Assembly (NCBI GenBank): GCA_902362775.1
Contig: CABIXV010000008.1
Span: forward strand, 1,927 to 35,855
Reading direction: 5' to 3'
From: Clostridiales bacterium
Lineage (GTDB): Bacteria; Bacillota; Clostridia; Oscillospirales; Oscillospiraceae
Length of the DNA stretch: 33,929 bases
Position numbers and translations under genes: made by a program. The notes beneath the pieces are model-generated. The model made no database searches and was not told the DNA's origin. It worked only from the letters and a program-made list of their open reading frames with translations. This document shows positions 16,264 through 23,960 of this stretch, in pieces. Every line of letters begins with the position of its first letter. Positions within the stretch are counted from its first letter, which is position 1.

Positions 16264-18045
16264 TTGCTTTCTCTGTTTCTTACCCATTTGGAGGGGTACA
16301 AGAAGGACGCGATCAAGTCCCCCATCCTGATTACCCTGGAGGTCATCTGCGAGCTGATTCTCCCTCTGGTCATGGCGGAGATCGTGGATGTGGCCATCCC
16401 GGCCGGAGATGTGGGCTACATCTTTCTGATGGGCGGTCTGATGCTCCTGTTGTCCCTCTTCGCCATGGCCTGCGGCGTGGGCTCGGCAAAATACGCCACC
16501 TTCGCCAGCCAGGGCTTTGGCGCTAACCTGCGCCAGTGTCTGTTCGACAAGGTACAGGAGTTTTCCTTCGCTGACATCGACCGATTTTCTTCCGCTTCTC
16601 TCATTACCCGGATGACCAACGATGTCAACGCCATGACCATGATGCTGAATATGGGCCTGCGGATGCTGGTCCGGGCTCCGGTGATGCTCGTCGCCGCCCT
16701 GGTCATCTGTATTTCCATTAACGCCAGGCTGGCTATCGTGCTGGTGGTGGTCATCCCCCTGATGATACTGGCCATTGGAATTCTGATGAAGATATGTACC
16801 AGGCTCTTTGAGACGATGCAGAAGAAAATCGATGGGCTGAACAACACCCTGCAGGAGAACCTGGTGGCCATCCGTGTGGTCAAGGCATTTGTCCGGGAGG
16901 ACCACGAGCGAGGAAAGTTCAAAAAGTCCAATGATGAGCTGATGGAGGCCGCTCTGAACGTAGGGCTGAAGATCATCGCTATCATGCCTATCATGATGCT
17001 GGCCATGAACGGCGCCACGGTAGCCGTCCTGTATCTGGGCGGCAGGATGGTTATGGCGGAGGGCTTTCTGCTGGGCGACTTGCAGGCATTTATCAATTAT
17101 ATCGCCCAGATCCTGATGAGCGTGATGATGGTGGCGATGGCCCTGCTCCAGCTCACCCGTGCCCAGGCCTGCGCCCACCGCATCCATGAGGTGCTGAACA
17201 CCGAGCCCTCCGTGGAGAACAAACCCCAGGGCGAGATTTACCGGGTGGCCCCACCGGAGGGGCAGTCCGGGGCCGTAGACCGCGTCCTTCCCGCTCCCAG
17301 GGGCAGAGTGGAGTTCCAAAACGTTTCCTTCCGCTACGCGGCTGCCGGCACGGGGGACGACGTGTTGTCCGGTATTAGCTTTACTGTGGAGCCCGGCCAG
17401 TTCGTGGCCATTGTGGGCGGCACCGGCACCGGCAAGTCCTCGCTGGTCAACCTGATCCCCCGGTTCTATGATGTTACCGGCGGCGCCGTCCTGGTAGACG
17501 GTGTGGATGTGCGGGACTACCCGCTGGAGGAGCTGCGGGCCCGTATCGGCATGGTGCTTCAGACGAACGTACTCTTTACCGGCACCATCCGGGAGAACCT
17601 GCTCTGGGGCCGCCCCGACGCCACAGAGGAGGAGATGATCCAGGCGGCCAAGGATGCCCAGGCCTATGACTTCATCATGTCCTTCCCGGACGGCTTCGAT
17701 ACCCTGCTGACCCAGGGAGGAACCAACGTGTCCGGCGGCCAGAAGCAGCGGCTGTGTATCGCCAGGGCCATGCTCCGCAAGCCAGCCATCCTGATCCTGG
17801 ACGACAGTACCTCGGCGGTGGACTCGGCCACCGAGGCTGCCATCCGCCAGTCCTTCGCGGAGAACTTGAAGGATACTACTGTGATCATTATTGCCCAGCG
17901 GATCTCCTCCGTGCAGTACGCTGACGAGATCCTGATCCTGGACGACGACCACATCGCCGGCAGGGGCACCCATGAGGAACTGCTGGCCAACAATACCATT
18001 TATCAGGAGATCTATCAATCTCAGCAAGAGGGGGTGGGTGGATAA
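16264..18045 (+). CDS. ABC exporter, half-transporter with degenerate ATP site (LmrC/TM287 type)
   Basis: A 593-residue transporter: six transmembrane helices (residues 1 to about 320) fused to a nucleotide-binding domain. Walker A G-G-T-G-T-G-K-S-S is at 385-393, the signature V-S-G-G-Q at 489-493, and Walker B ends I-L-D-D, so Asp514 replaces the catalytic Glu. The switch histidine is also replaced (A-Q-R, Gln545). This marks the degenerate half of a heterodimeric exporter such as LmrCD, BmrCD or TM287/288, which export drugs or lipids. The start is TTG 16264 behind AAAGGAGG (16247-16254), one base after the MarR stop; a longer frame from 16072 overlaps the MarR gene and is spurious. Confidence 0.93.
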   Translation: MLSLFLTHLEGYKKDAIKSPILITLEVICELILPLVMAEIVDVAIPAGDVGYIFLMGGLMLLLSLFAMACGVGSAKYATFASQGFGANLRQCLFDKVQEFSFADIDRFSSASLITRMTNDVNAMTMMLNMGLRMLVRAPVMLVAALVICISINARLAIVLVVVIPLMILAIGILMKICTRLFETMQKKIDGLNNTLQENLVAIRVVKAFVREDHERGKFKKSNDELMEAALNVGLKIIAIMPIMMLAMNGATVAVLYLGGRMVMAEGFLLGDLQAFINYIAQILMSVMMVAMALLQLTRAQACAHRIHEVLNTEPSVENKPQGEIYRVAPPEGQSGAVDRVLPAPRGRVEFQNVSFRYAAAGTGDDVLSGISFTVEPGQFVAIVGGTGTGKSSLVNLIPRFYDVTGGAVLVDGVDVRDYPLEELRARIGMVLQTNVLFTGTIRENLLWGRPDATEEEMIQAAKDAQAYDFIMSFPDGFDTLLTQGGTNVSGGQKQRLCIARAMLRKPAILILDDSTSAVDSATEAAIRQSFAENLKDTTVIIIAQRISSVQYADEILILDDDHIAGRGTHEELLANNTIYQEIYQSQQEGVGG

Positions 18046-20198
18046 TGCCAGGACCCAATAGAGCCCCAAGAGGGGGCTATGCCAAACCGAAAAATATGGC
18101 CAAGACGATCCGCCGCCTTGTAGGATATCTGACCAAGAGCAAGCTGCCGCTGGTCGCTGTGTTCCTGTTTTTGATGCTGTCTGTGTTTACCAACCTGGGC
18201 GGCTCCTATATGATGCGGGATATCATCAACAGCTTCATCTGGTCGGGCTGTACCGACTTTGCCGGGCTGGCCCTGTCTGTGGGCAAGCTGGTAGGCGTCT
18301 ATCTGATCGGCTGTGTGGCCACCTACTGCCAGTCCGCCGTCATGGTCCGGCTGGCCCAGAGGGGCGTCAACCGGCTGAGAAAAGACCTGTTTGACAGCCT
18401 TCAGTCCCTTCCCCTCAGCTACTTTGACAAGCATCCCCACGGTGAGCTGATGAGCCGCTTTACCAATGACGCGGATAACGTACAGATGGCTCTAGAGCAG
18501 AGCGTAGTTTCTTTGTGCTCTAGCTGCCTGATGTTTGTGGGTCTGGTGGCCATGATGCTGTTCATCAACTGGAAGCTCTTTCTGGTTACCGCCCTGCTGC
18601 TGATAGTGACTGTGTATCTCTTTAGGACACTGGGCGGACGGAGCCGGAAATATTACCAGCAACAGCAATCTGCCCTGGGTGATGTCAATGGCGAGATTCA
18701 AGAGATCATTGAGGGGCTGAAGGTGGTCAAGGCCTTCACCCACGAGGAACAGGCCAAGGAGGACTTCCGCAAGCTGAACACCGCCTACCGGGACGCGGCG
18801 CAAAAGGCCAACTTCTACTCCATCATGATCATGCCGGTTTCGGGCAACCTAATGAACATCAGCTATGCCCTCACTGCCGCCTTCGGCGGCCTGTTGTCCG
18901 TCCTTCAGGGCTTTGACCTGGGTGGCCTGGTGGTGTATCTGAACTACTCCAAGCAGGTTGGCCAGCCCCTGAATCAGATCTCCCAGCAGATGACCACCCT
19001 GCTGTCCGCCTTGGCTGGCGCTGAACGCATCTTCGATGTGATGGACACCAAGCCCGAGGTGGACGAGGGCACCGTCACCCTGATCGAGGTGGAGAAGGAT
19101 GCCAATGGCACCCTGTCCCCCTTCAATGGAAAGGGACACTCCCACACCTGGGCGTGGAAGACGCCCAGGACCAGCGGCATGGCGCTTGTCCCCGTGCTGG
19201 CGGAGGGCGACGTGCTCACCGAGCTGGGCCAGGCCGTCCGAGAGAAGACTGGGCTCAAGCTGCTGCTCCCCGGCGAGGACTCCCCGGATGGCATCTGGGT
19301 GCGAGTAGCGGCTGACGGCACCCTCGTCGAAGTACAGGATCTGGCCTCTCTGGCCGGCCACGGCTGGGCCTGGAAATACCCGGACCACAACCACAATGCC
19401 TCCCTCCATCTTATCCGGGGGGCGGTCCGAAATGTCCCTGGGGAGGACTACTATCTCACTGAGCTGAAGGGCGCCGTCCGGTTCAGCCATGTGGACTTCT
19501 CCTATGTCCCCGGCAAGCGCATCCTGCATGATGTGTCCGTCTACGCCAACCCAGGCCAGAAGATCGCCTTCGTGGGCTCCACCGGCGCGGGAAAGACCAC
19601 CATCACCAACCTCATTAACCGCTTCTATGAGATTGAGGGTGGTATGATCACCTATGACGGTATCAATGTACGTTCCATCCGAAAGGACGATTTGCGCCGG
19701 TCCCTGGGGGCGGTGCTTCAGGACACCCATTTGTTCACCGGCACCATTATGGACAACATTCGATACGGGCGGCTGGACGCCACCGACGAGGAGTGCATTG
19801 CCGCGGCAAAGAGTGCCAATGCCCACTCCTTTATCCGCCGTCTGCCGGACGGATACAACACTATGGTCACTGGGGACGGGGCCAACCTGTCCCAGGGCCA
19901 GCGGCAGCTGCTGGCCATCGCTAGGGCGGCGGTGGCGGACCCGCCGGTGATGATCCTGGATGAGGCCACCTCCTCCATCGATACCCGGACCGAGGCCCTG
20001 ATCCAGAAGGGCATGGACGCCCTGATGGACGGACGGACTGTGTTTGTCATCGCCCATCGGCTGTCCACGGTCCGCAACTCCAACTGCATCGTGGTTATCG
20101 AACACGGCGAGATCGAGGAAAAGGGCAGTCATGATCAACTGCTGGAAAAGCGGGGCCGGTACTACCGCCTGTATACCGGGCAGTTCCAGCTTTCCTGA
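18045..20198 (+). CDS. ABC exporter, catalytic half-transporter (LmrD/TM288 type) with extra interdomain insert
   Basis: A 717-residue partner of the preceding transporter. Six transmembrane helices are followed by a nucleotide-binding domain with Walker A G-S-T-G-A-G-K-T-T (511-519), Walker B L-D-E (Asp639, catalytic Glu640) and switch His671. Its signature reads L-S-Q-G-Q (615-619), as in TM288; in the heterodimer this faces the partner's degenerate site. An extra segment of about 130 residues (about 344-473) separates the membrane and ATPase domains, with two similar His/Trp patches, H-S-H-T-W-A-W-K (365-372) and H-G-W-A-W-K (439-444) followed by D-H-N-H-N. The usual length is near 600. 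The ATG overlaps the previous stop by one base (TAATG), so the two halves are co-translated. Confidence 0.93.
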   Translation: MPGPNRAPRGGYAKPKNMAKTIRRLVGYLTKSKLPLVAVFLFLMLSVFTNLGGSYMMRDIINSFIWSGCTDFAGLALSVGKLVGVYLIGCVATYCQSAVMVRLAQRGVNRLRKDLFDSLQSLPLSYFDKHPHGELMSRFTNDADNVQMALEQSVVSLCSSCLMFVGLVAMMLFINWKLFLVTALLLIVTVYLFRTLGGRSRKYYQQQQSALGDVNGEIQEIIEGLKVVKAFTHEEQAKEDFRKLNTAYRDAAQKANFYSIMIMPVSGNLMNISYALTAAFGGLLSVLQGFDLGGLVVYLNYSKQVGQPLNQISQQMTTLLSALAGAERIFDVMDTKPEVDEGTVTLIEVEKDANGTLSPFNGKGHSHTWAWKTPRTSGMALVPVLAEGDVLTELGQAVREKTGLKLLLPGEDSPDGIWVRVAADGTLVEVQDLASLAGHGWAWKYPDHNHNASLHLIRGAVRNVPGEDYYLTELKGAVRFSHVDFSYVPGKRILHDVSVYANPGQKIAFVGSTGAGKTTITNLINRFYEIEGGMITYDGINVRSIRKDDLRRSLGAVLQDTHLFTGTIMDNIRYGRLDATDEECIAAAKSANAHSFIRRLPDGYNTMVTGDGANLSQGQRQLLAIARAAVADPPVMILDEATSSIDTRTEALIQKGMDALMDGRTVFVIAHRLSTVRNSNCIVVIEHGEIEEKGSHDQLLEKRGRYYRLYTGQFQLS

Positions 20199-20205
20199 CC
20201 GGAGG

Positions 20206-20240
20206 GAAGCCCTGCCCGGGGTTAGCCTGGGCAGGGCTTC
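20206..20240 (+). other. Stem-loop between the ABC gene and the glycosyltransferase gene
   Basis: GAAGCCCTGCCC (20206-20217) pairs perfectly with GGGCAGGGCTTC (20229-20240), 11-base loop. No T-run follows, so it is a poor intrinsic terminator; it may stabilise or process the upstream mRNA, with read-through into the next gene. Confidence 0.6.
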
Positions 20241-20267
20241 AACAGACAGAGATAGGAGGACAGAGCG

Positions 20268-21110
20268 ATGGAAACCACCCGGATGGATCTTCTTGTGACC
20301 CTGGACGAGCATTACCTGCCCCAGCTTAGGGTGATGCTGACATCCCTGCGTCTAAGTCATCCCGGCGTCCAGTGCAGGGTCTATCTACTCCATCGGAGCA
20401 TCCCGGAGGAGCGGCTGGCCGCGCTGGAGAGCGGCCTTGCCGGATGGGGCTACCAGTTGGTGCTTATCCGAGTAGATGAGGCTGTTTTTCAGGATGCTCC
20501 GGTGACAGACCGGTATCCCCAGGAGATGTACTACCGCCTGCTGGCCGCCCGCTTTCTGCCGGAGGAGCTGAAACGGGTGCTGTACCTGGACCCGGACACC
20601 CTGGTGATCAACTCTCTGCTCCCTCTGTGGGAGCTGGAGCTAGACGGCCATCTGTTTGCCGCTGCGGCCCATACGGGCAAGACGGAGATTGCCAACAATG
20701 TCAACCGCTTCCGGCTGGGGACGGAGGGAGACTATTACAATTCCGGCGTACTGTTAATGGATTTAGAGCGGTGCAGAAACGAGATTCACACGGAGGAGCT
20801 GTTCGATTACGTGTCTAACCACGGGGACGAGCTGATCCTGCCGGATCAGGATATTCTCAACGCGCTCTATGGCGGCCGGGTGCTGGCTGTGGACGATTTT
20901 ATATGGAACTATGACGCCAGAAATTTCAGCAACTACTTGGTGCGGAGTATGGGAGAGGCGGACCTGGACTGGGTCATGGCCCATACCGCCGTCCTGCACT
21001 TCTGCGGCAGGGAGAAGCCCTGGAAAAAGAACTACCGCCGCCGGTTCCGGGTGCTGTACCGCCACTATATGAACTTGGCGGACAAATACCTGCCGGAAGC
21101 CGGCACATGA
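20268..21110 (+). CDS. Glycosyltransferase family 8 protein
   Basis: A 280-residue retaining glycosyltransferase of the GT-A fold, using a nucleotide sugar (family 8 members usually take UDP-glucose or UDP-galactose). The metal-binding D-x-D is Y-L-D-P-D-T (Asp108, Asp110). N-S-G-V-L-L-M-D-L near residue 160, D-Q-D-I-L-N near 195 and the late H-F-C-G-R-E-K-P-W motif near 244 complete the family pattern. No signal or membrane segment is visible, so it is cytosolic. AGGAGG at 20254-20259 sets ATG 20268; ATG 20283 is an alternative. It lies behind the exporter without a clear terminator and may be co-transcribed, though a link to the exported substrate is only a guess. Confidence 0.9.
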   Translation: METTRMDLLVTLDEHYLPQLRVMLTSLRLSHPGVQCRVYLLHRSIPEERLAALESGLAGWGYQLVLIRVDEAVFQDAPVTDRYPQEMYYRLLAARFLPEELKRVLYLDPDTLVINSLLPLWELELDGHLFAAAAHTGKTEIANNVNRFRLGTEGDYYNSGVLLMDLERCRNEIHTEELFDYVSNHGDELILPDQDILNALYGGRVLAVDDFIWNYDARNFSNYLVRSMGEADLDWVMAHTAVLHFCGREKPWKKNYRRRFRVLYRHYMNLADKYLPEAGT

Positions 21111-21114
21111 GTTG

Positions 21115-21149
21115 AAAGGGCCCTGTCCACATGGACAGGGCCCTTTTTT
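21115..21149. terminator. Terminator after the glycosyltransferase gene
   Basis: AAAGGGCCCTGTCC (21115-21128) pairs perfectly with GGACAGGGCCCTTT (21133-21146), 4-base loop, T-run to 21149. It lies between convergent genes and may serve the minus-strand operon too. Confidence 0.93.
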
Positions 21150-21186
21150 CTTACAGATTTGAATGGGTCTCCGTTTGACGCTTTTT

Positions 21187-21486
21187 TCACTCCGACCACT
21201 GGGCCACGGAAAAGAGCGCCCCTGCCCCCAGGCCAAACAAGGCGGGCAGGGAGAACAGCATTCCATAAAAGTAGTCGGGGAAGGCGAGAAAGGAACCGTC
21301 ATCCAGCCAGTAGGTATTGGGCAGAGGAAGACAGTCTACTGCCCCCAGAAAGCAGACCATCCCTGCCAGCATGACCAGGACAGCGGGCCCCCACTTGGCC
21401 CAGCGGGGCAGACGGCTCCGGGAGAGGAAGAACTGGATGATCCCTGCCGTCAGGGGTGTTAAGACGAAAAAGGCCAGGGCTTCCAC
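21187..21486 (-). CDS. Small three-helix membrane protein of unknown function
   Basis: A 99-residue protein with about three transmembrane helices (about 2-20, 33-52, 72-92) and a basic loop S-R-S-R-L-P-R-W-A-K-W. It is not recognised. GTG 21486 is used: CGGAGG lies 6 bases upstream on the minus strand. It is the last gene on this strand before the shared terminator at 21115 and 85 bases after the preceding gene. It may belong to the LytTR-led cluster that begins at 23810. Confidence 0.65.
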   Translation of the reverse strand: MEALAFFVLTPLTAGIIQFFLSRSRLPRWAKWGPAVLVMLAGMVCFLGAVDCLPLPNTYWLDDGSFLAFPDYFYGMLFSLPALFGLGAGALFSVAQWSE

Positions 21487-21571
21487 AGGGCACCTCCGTT
21501 TTTCAATGTATAGGGATAAAAACAGTCAGGCTGCCGGGAAGCCCCAAAGCGGCCAGATGGGAAACAAAACA

Positions 21572-21982
21572 TTATATAGACGGATCTCTTTTTTCGTGCT
21601 TGTCCCTCCCCCGGCCCAGCTTCCCAACACCCCATACAATCCAGGCCAGAATACAGCCTGCCGTCGGTGCCGCGCACCAATATAGAAACAGGACCCATCC
21701 TAGGACGGCCCATCCAGCGCTGCCCACAAAGACAAGTCCGGGGACCAGAAGCAACATCAGCGGGGCGAACAGCCGCCAGTGTGGCTTTGCCAGACGGCAC
21801 AACAGCAGTTGGAGAAAAAACATGGGGATGCTGTGGAAGTACAGGAGCAGACCCTGGTGCCAGGGCGGGATGTTCAGAGGCAGGTCCCAAAAGGCGGAGA
21901 GAAAGATCACCAGATAGGCTGCCAGGGACATCAGAAACAAAGTCAACAGAATTTTATCTGTTTTGTCCATGATAGGCTTCAT
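21572..21982 (-). CDS. Four-helix membrane protein of unknown function
   Basis: A 136-residue protein with four predicted transmembrane helices (L-L-T-L-F-L-M-S-L-A-A-Y-L-V-I-F, then around 45-65, 68-88 and 92-115) and a charged C-terminal tail G-R-G-R-D-K-H-E-K-R-D. Not recognised as a named family. ATG 21982 is chosen since AAAGGAG lies 8 bases upstream; an in-frame ATG at 22021 has no ribosome site. A 106-base gap separates it from the preceding gene, so it may have its own promoter, although none is convincing. Confidence 0.65.
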   Translation of the reverse strand: MKPIMDKTDKILLTLFLMSLAAYLVIFLSAFWDLPLNIPPWHQGLLLYFHSIPMFFLQLLLCRLAKPHWRLFAPLMLLLVPGLVFVGSAGWAVLGWVLFLYWCAAPTAGCILAWIVWGVGKLGRGRDKHEKRDPSI

Positions 21983-22088
21983 CTCAATCGCTCCTTTCTT
22001 GTCCGCGATTCTATCATGCATCGGAAAAGGATCATAAGCCGGACACCGGCAGAGGCCAGCGGAACAGCCGCAAAGGAAACAAGAGGCT

Positions 22089-22502
22089 CTATTTCGGTTT
22101 GCCCAGCTTCCCTCCCAAAAAGAGGGACAGCGCCAACAGGGCGCAGTATATCCCGTACAACAGGTGCTCTAGCGTATCAAAGGAAATAAAACCGCCTCCG
22201 CTGGGATAGAATTGAATATAAGGCCCCACACCTATCGACAGGAGCAGGGCATAGCCGAGCAGCAGGGCCACACTGACCCGCGCAAGCCAGATCCCCAGAG
22301 TGTCCCGCCCGGCTCTGGCTGACAGCCGCCGTGTCAGGAAGCCAAACAGGAATAAAAGCGGGAATAGGCCGAGAAGAAGCCACATCATTACGGTATCACA
22401 GGACCCAGACACACTGTAATGGATATACCCATCCTGATATTCCGCTGAAATGTTCTCTACAAATCCCAGCATTTCCATGGGCCAATACCATTTAATCTCC
22501 AT
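22089..22502 (-). CDS. Membrane protein of unknown function in the LytTR cluster
   Basis: A 137-residue protein beginning M-E-I-K-W-Y-W-P-M-E-M with about 40 polar residues, then three transmembrane helices (about 42-60, 75-97, 112-130). Not recognised. ATG 22502 is chosen: GAGGGG lies 8 bases upstream, and the start overlaps the end of the previous gene by 11 bases, which implies coupling. The polar N-terminal stretch with E-N-I-S-A-E-Y-Q-D-G-Y-I-H-Y-S could be extracytoplasmic. Confidence 0.68.
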   Translation of the reverse strand: MEIKWYWPMEMLGFVENISAEYQDGYIHYSVSGSCDTVMMWLLLGLFPLLFLFGFLTRRLSARAGRDTLGIWLARVSVALLLGYALLLSIGVGPYIQFYPSGGGFISFDTLEHLLYGIYCALLALSLFLGGKLGKPK

Positions 22503-23355
22503 GGTCAGCCCCCTCACTGGGCGTTCGATTCTTTCTTGGGAACGCCCGACGGTACAGCCATCCCATAAGATTGCCGGCCAGAGCAGGGATGGAGGTCATA
22601 AAGCAGTGGAACAGGGCGGAGCCGTTAAACAGAAGAAACACAATGGGGAGATAGCACAGGAACAGAAGAACGGGATAGAGGAGGCAGATCCCCTGGCGCT
22701 TTCCCAGGGACAGTCCGGAGGAGAAGCTTACTGCCGGGAGGATCAGATAGGGCAGGAGCAGCCCGGAAAATACCGGGACATCTACAACAAAGGTGTGATC
22801 TACCCACCGCAGGATCAGAGGAAGCAGATCGCACAGCAGCAGGGCATAGGGCAGATAGGGGAGGGTTTCCCTCCATTTCAGCAGGGAGGGGCCGGGAGCC
22901 AGTCCCAGAAGGCGGCGCAGCTGGACTACCTCCATATACCACCCGATCCACCGGCCCAGCCAAATCAGGAAATAGAGCAGGGTCAGCAGAGCCACCCACA
23001 GCAGCAAGTCCCAGCCGAAATCCAACCACCGGCAGCCTGTCAGTAACAGGGAGAAACAGAGGACAGTGGCCCCCCAATGGACCAGGGAGAGCAGGATCAG
23101 CTTTTTTCCCTCGTTTGCAAATGGCAGGGTGGCTAAGGAGACCACGGCCCCGAAGAGACCGCCTAACAGGAGCTGGACTACTAAGGCCAGTGCCGCCGAG
23201 CCGTAAAACTGGACCGCGGCGGGGGACACTGGGATAGACTGTCCATTGGATACTCCAAAGGAGAGGAGCAGCCAGGCCAGCAGGGTGGTCAGAATAGCGC
23301 CTAATAGGGCGCCGGCGGCCAGACGGATGGACCAGATTTTACGGATATCCCTCAT
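22492..23355 (-). CDS. Multi-pass membrane protein paired with the LytTR regulator (DUF3021-like position)
   Basis: A 287-residue protein with about seven or eight transmembrane helices and a basic C-terminus (Y-R-R-A-F-P-R-K-N-R). Its start overlaps the LytTR stop by four bases (ATGA), a coupling often seen for LytTR plus DUF3021 pairs. It is about twice the usual DUF3021 length (near 140), so it may be a duplication, a fusion or another family; the N-terminal helices around residues 12-32 and 45-72 are the best DUF3021 candidates. In such pairs the membrane protein is thought to restrain or signal to the regulator; here that is inference. Confidence 0.75.
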   Translation of the reverse strand: MRDIRKIWSIRLAAGALLGAILTTLLAWLLLSFGVSNGQSIPVSPAAVQFYGSAALALVVQLLLGGLFGAVVSLATLPFANEGKKLILLSLVHWGATVLCFSLLLTGCRWLDFGWDLLLWVALLTLLYFLIWLGRWIGWYMEVVQLRRLLGLAPGPSLLKWRETLPYLPYALLLCDLLPLILRWVDHTFVVDVPVFSGLLLPYLILPAVSFSSGLSLGKRQGICLLYPVLLFLCYLPIVFLLFNGSALFHCFMTSIPALAGNLMGWLYRRAFPRKNRTPSEGADHGD

Positions 23356-23810
23356 GTTTTATCCCCACCTCTCAGGTTCAAGGTATCCTTGATTTTTTTC
23401 ACATACCGCCGGGATACATAGGCGTGGACCGCCCCTTCCAGAGTCATTCGGATGGTCCCGGCCAGGGACAGGTCGATGGCAGTCACCCGGTCCAGATTGA
23501 TGATCTCACTGTTGGAGATGCGGACAAAGCGGGTGGTGTCCAGCCGCTCCTCCAGCTCGTACAGCCGCAGATGGACCGCGTAGATCTGGTTTTCGGTCTG
23601 GGCAGATACACCCTTGCCATCGGCAAAGAAGCGGAGAAATTCCTCCTGCCGGACCGGCAGGGCCCGCTCACCGCGCCACACGGTGATGGGGCCCAGAGAG
23701 AGGCCGGACAGATGCGCTCGAAGCCGCTCCAGGGACGGGCTGTCCTCCCCGGCCAGGATGACCACCTTGGGTTCCTGCCGGCCAGGCTCCAGCTTCAGTT
23801 CTACCTCCAT
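23352..23810 (-). CDS. LytTR-domain transcriptional regulator without receiver domain
   Basis: A 152-residue DNA-binding protein. The LytTR domain covers about residues 45-148, with I-Y-A-V-H-L-R-L-Y-E-L-E-E-R-L, the characteristic F-V-R-I-S-N-S-E-I-I-N-L-D-R-V and the closing Y-V-S-R-R-Y-V-K-K-I-K. The first 45 residues are not a receiver domain. It leads a minus-strand cluster of membrane-protein genes and is coupled to the first by an ATGA overlap. A promoter at 23872-23844 lies upstream, divergent from the tRNA-Arg promoter. Targets are unknown; LytTR proteins of this layout usually regulate their own operon. Confidence 0.9.
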   Translation of the reverse strand: MEVELKLEPGRQEPKVVILAGEDSPSLERLRAHLSGLSLGPITVWRGERALPVRQEEFLRFFADGKGVSAQTENQIYAVHLRLYELEERLDTTRFVRISNSEIINLDRVTAIDLSLAGTIRMTLEGAVHAYVSRRYVKKIKDTLNLRGGDKT

Positions 23811-23843
23811 GACCGTTCCACCTCCCTATGTTTTTCTGTCCCC

Positions 23844-23872
23844 AGTATATCCGTTTTGACCCCGAAGGTCCA
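23844..23872 (-). promoter_or_regulatory. Promoter of the LytTR cluster
   Basis: Minus strand: TGGACC (23872-23867), 17-base spacer, TATACT (23849-23844), about 34 bases ahead of the LytTR ATG. The -35 is weak. Confidence 0.5.
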
Positions 23873-23925
23873 GAGATTTGGGACAGGTGGTCGTTTTTCC
23901 GGGATAAATGGTTTTACATTCCCCG

Positions 23926-23954
23926 TTGACAACCTCCTGACAGTGCGATAAAAT
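23926..23954 (+). promoter_or_regulatory. Promoter of the tRNA-Arg/asnS transcript
   Basis: TTGACA (23926-23931), 17-base spacer, TAAAAT (23949-23954). Transcription should start at about 23961, exactly at the first base of the leader strand that is complementary to the tRNA trailer. No second promoter is visible between the tRNA and asnS. Confidence 0.82.
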
Positions 23955-23960
23955 ACAAAA

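Noticed and set aside
16105..18069. A 654-codon open frame on the minus strand opposite the first ABC gene, and similar long antisense frames at 457-1527, 2070-3155, 18849-20312 and 24093-25511
   Set aside because: They are mirror images of well-supported genes in GC-rich DNA, have His/Gly/Gln-rich low-complexity translations and no ribosome sites or family motifs.
22450..23046. Plus-strand open frames over the LytTR and DERD clusters (22450-23046, 21163-21462, 12972-13265, 13276-13650)
   Set aside because: Gln-rich translations are the antisense image of Leu-rich transmembrane helices on the minus strand; the minus-strand frames have ribosome sites and overlapping starts.
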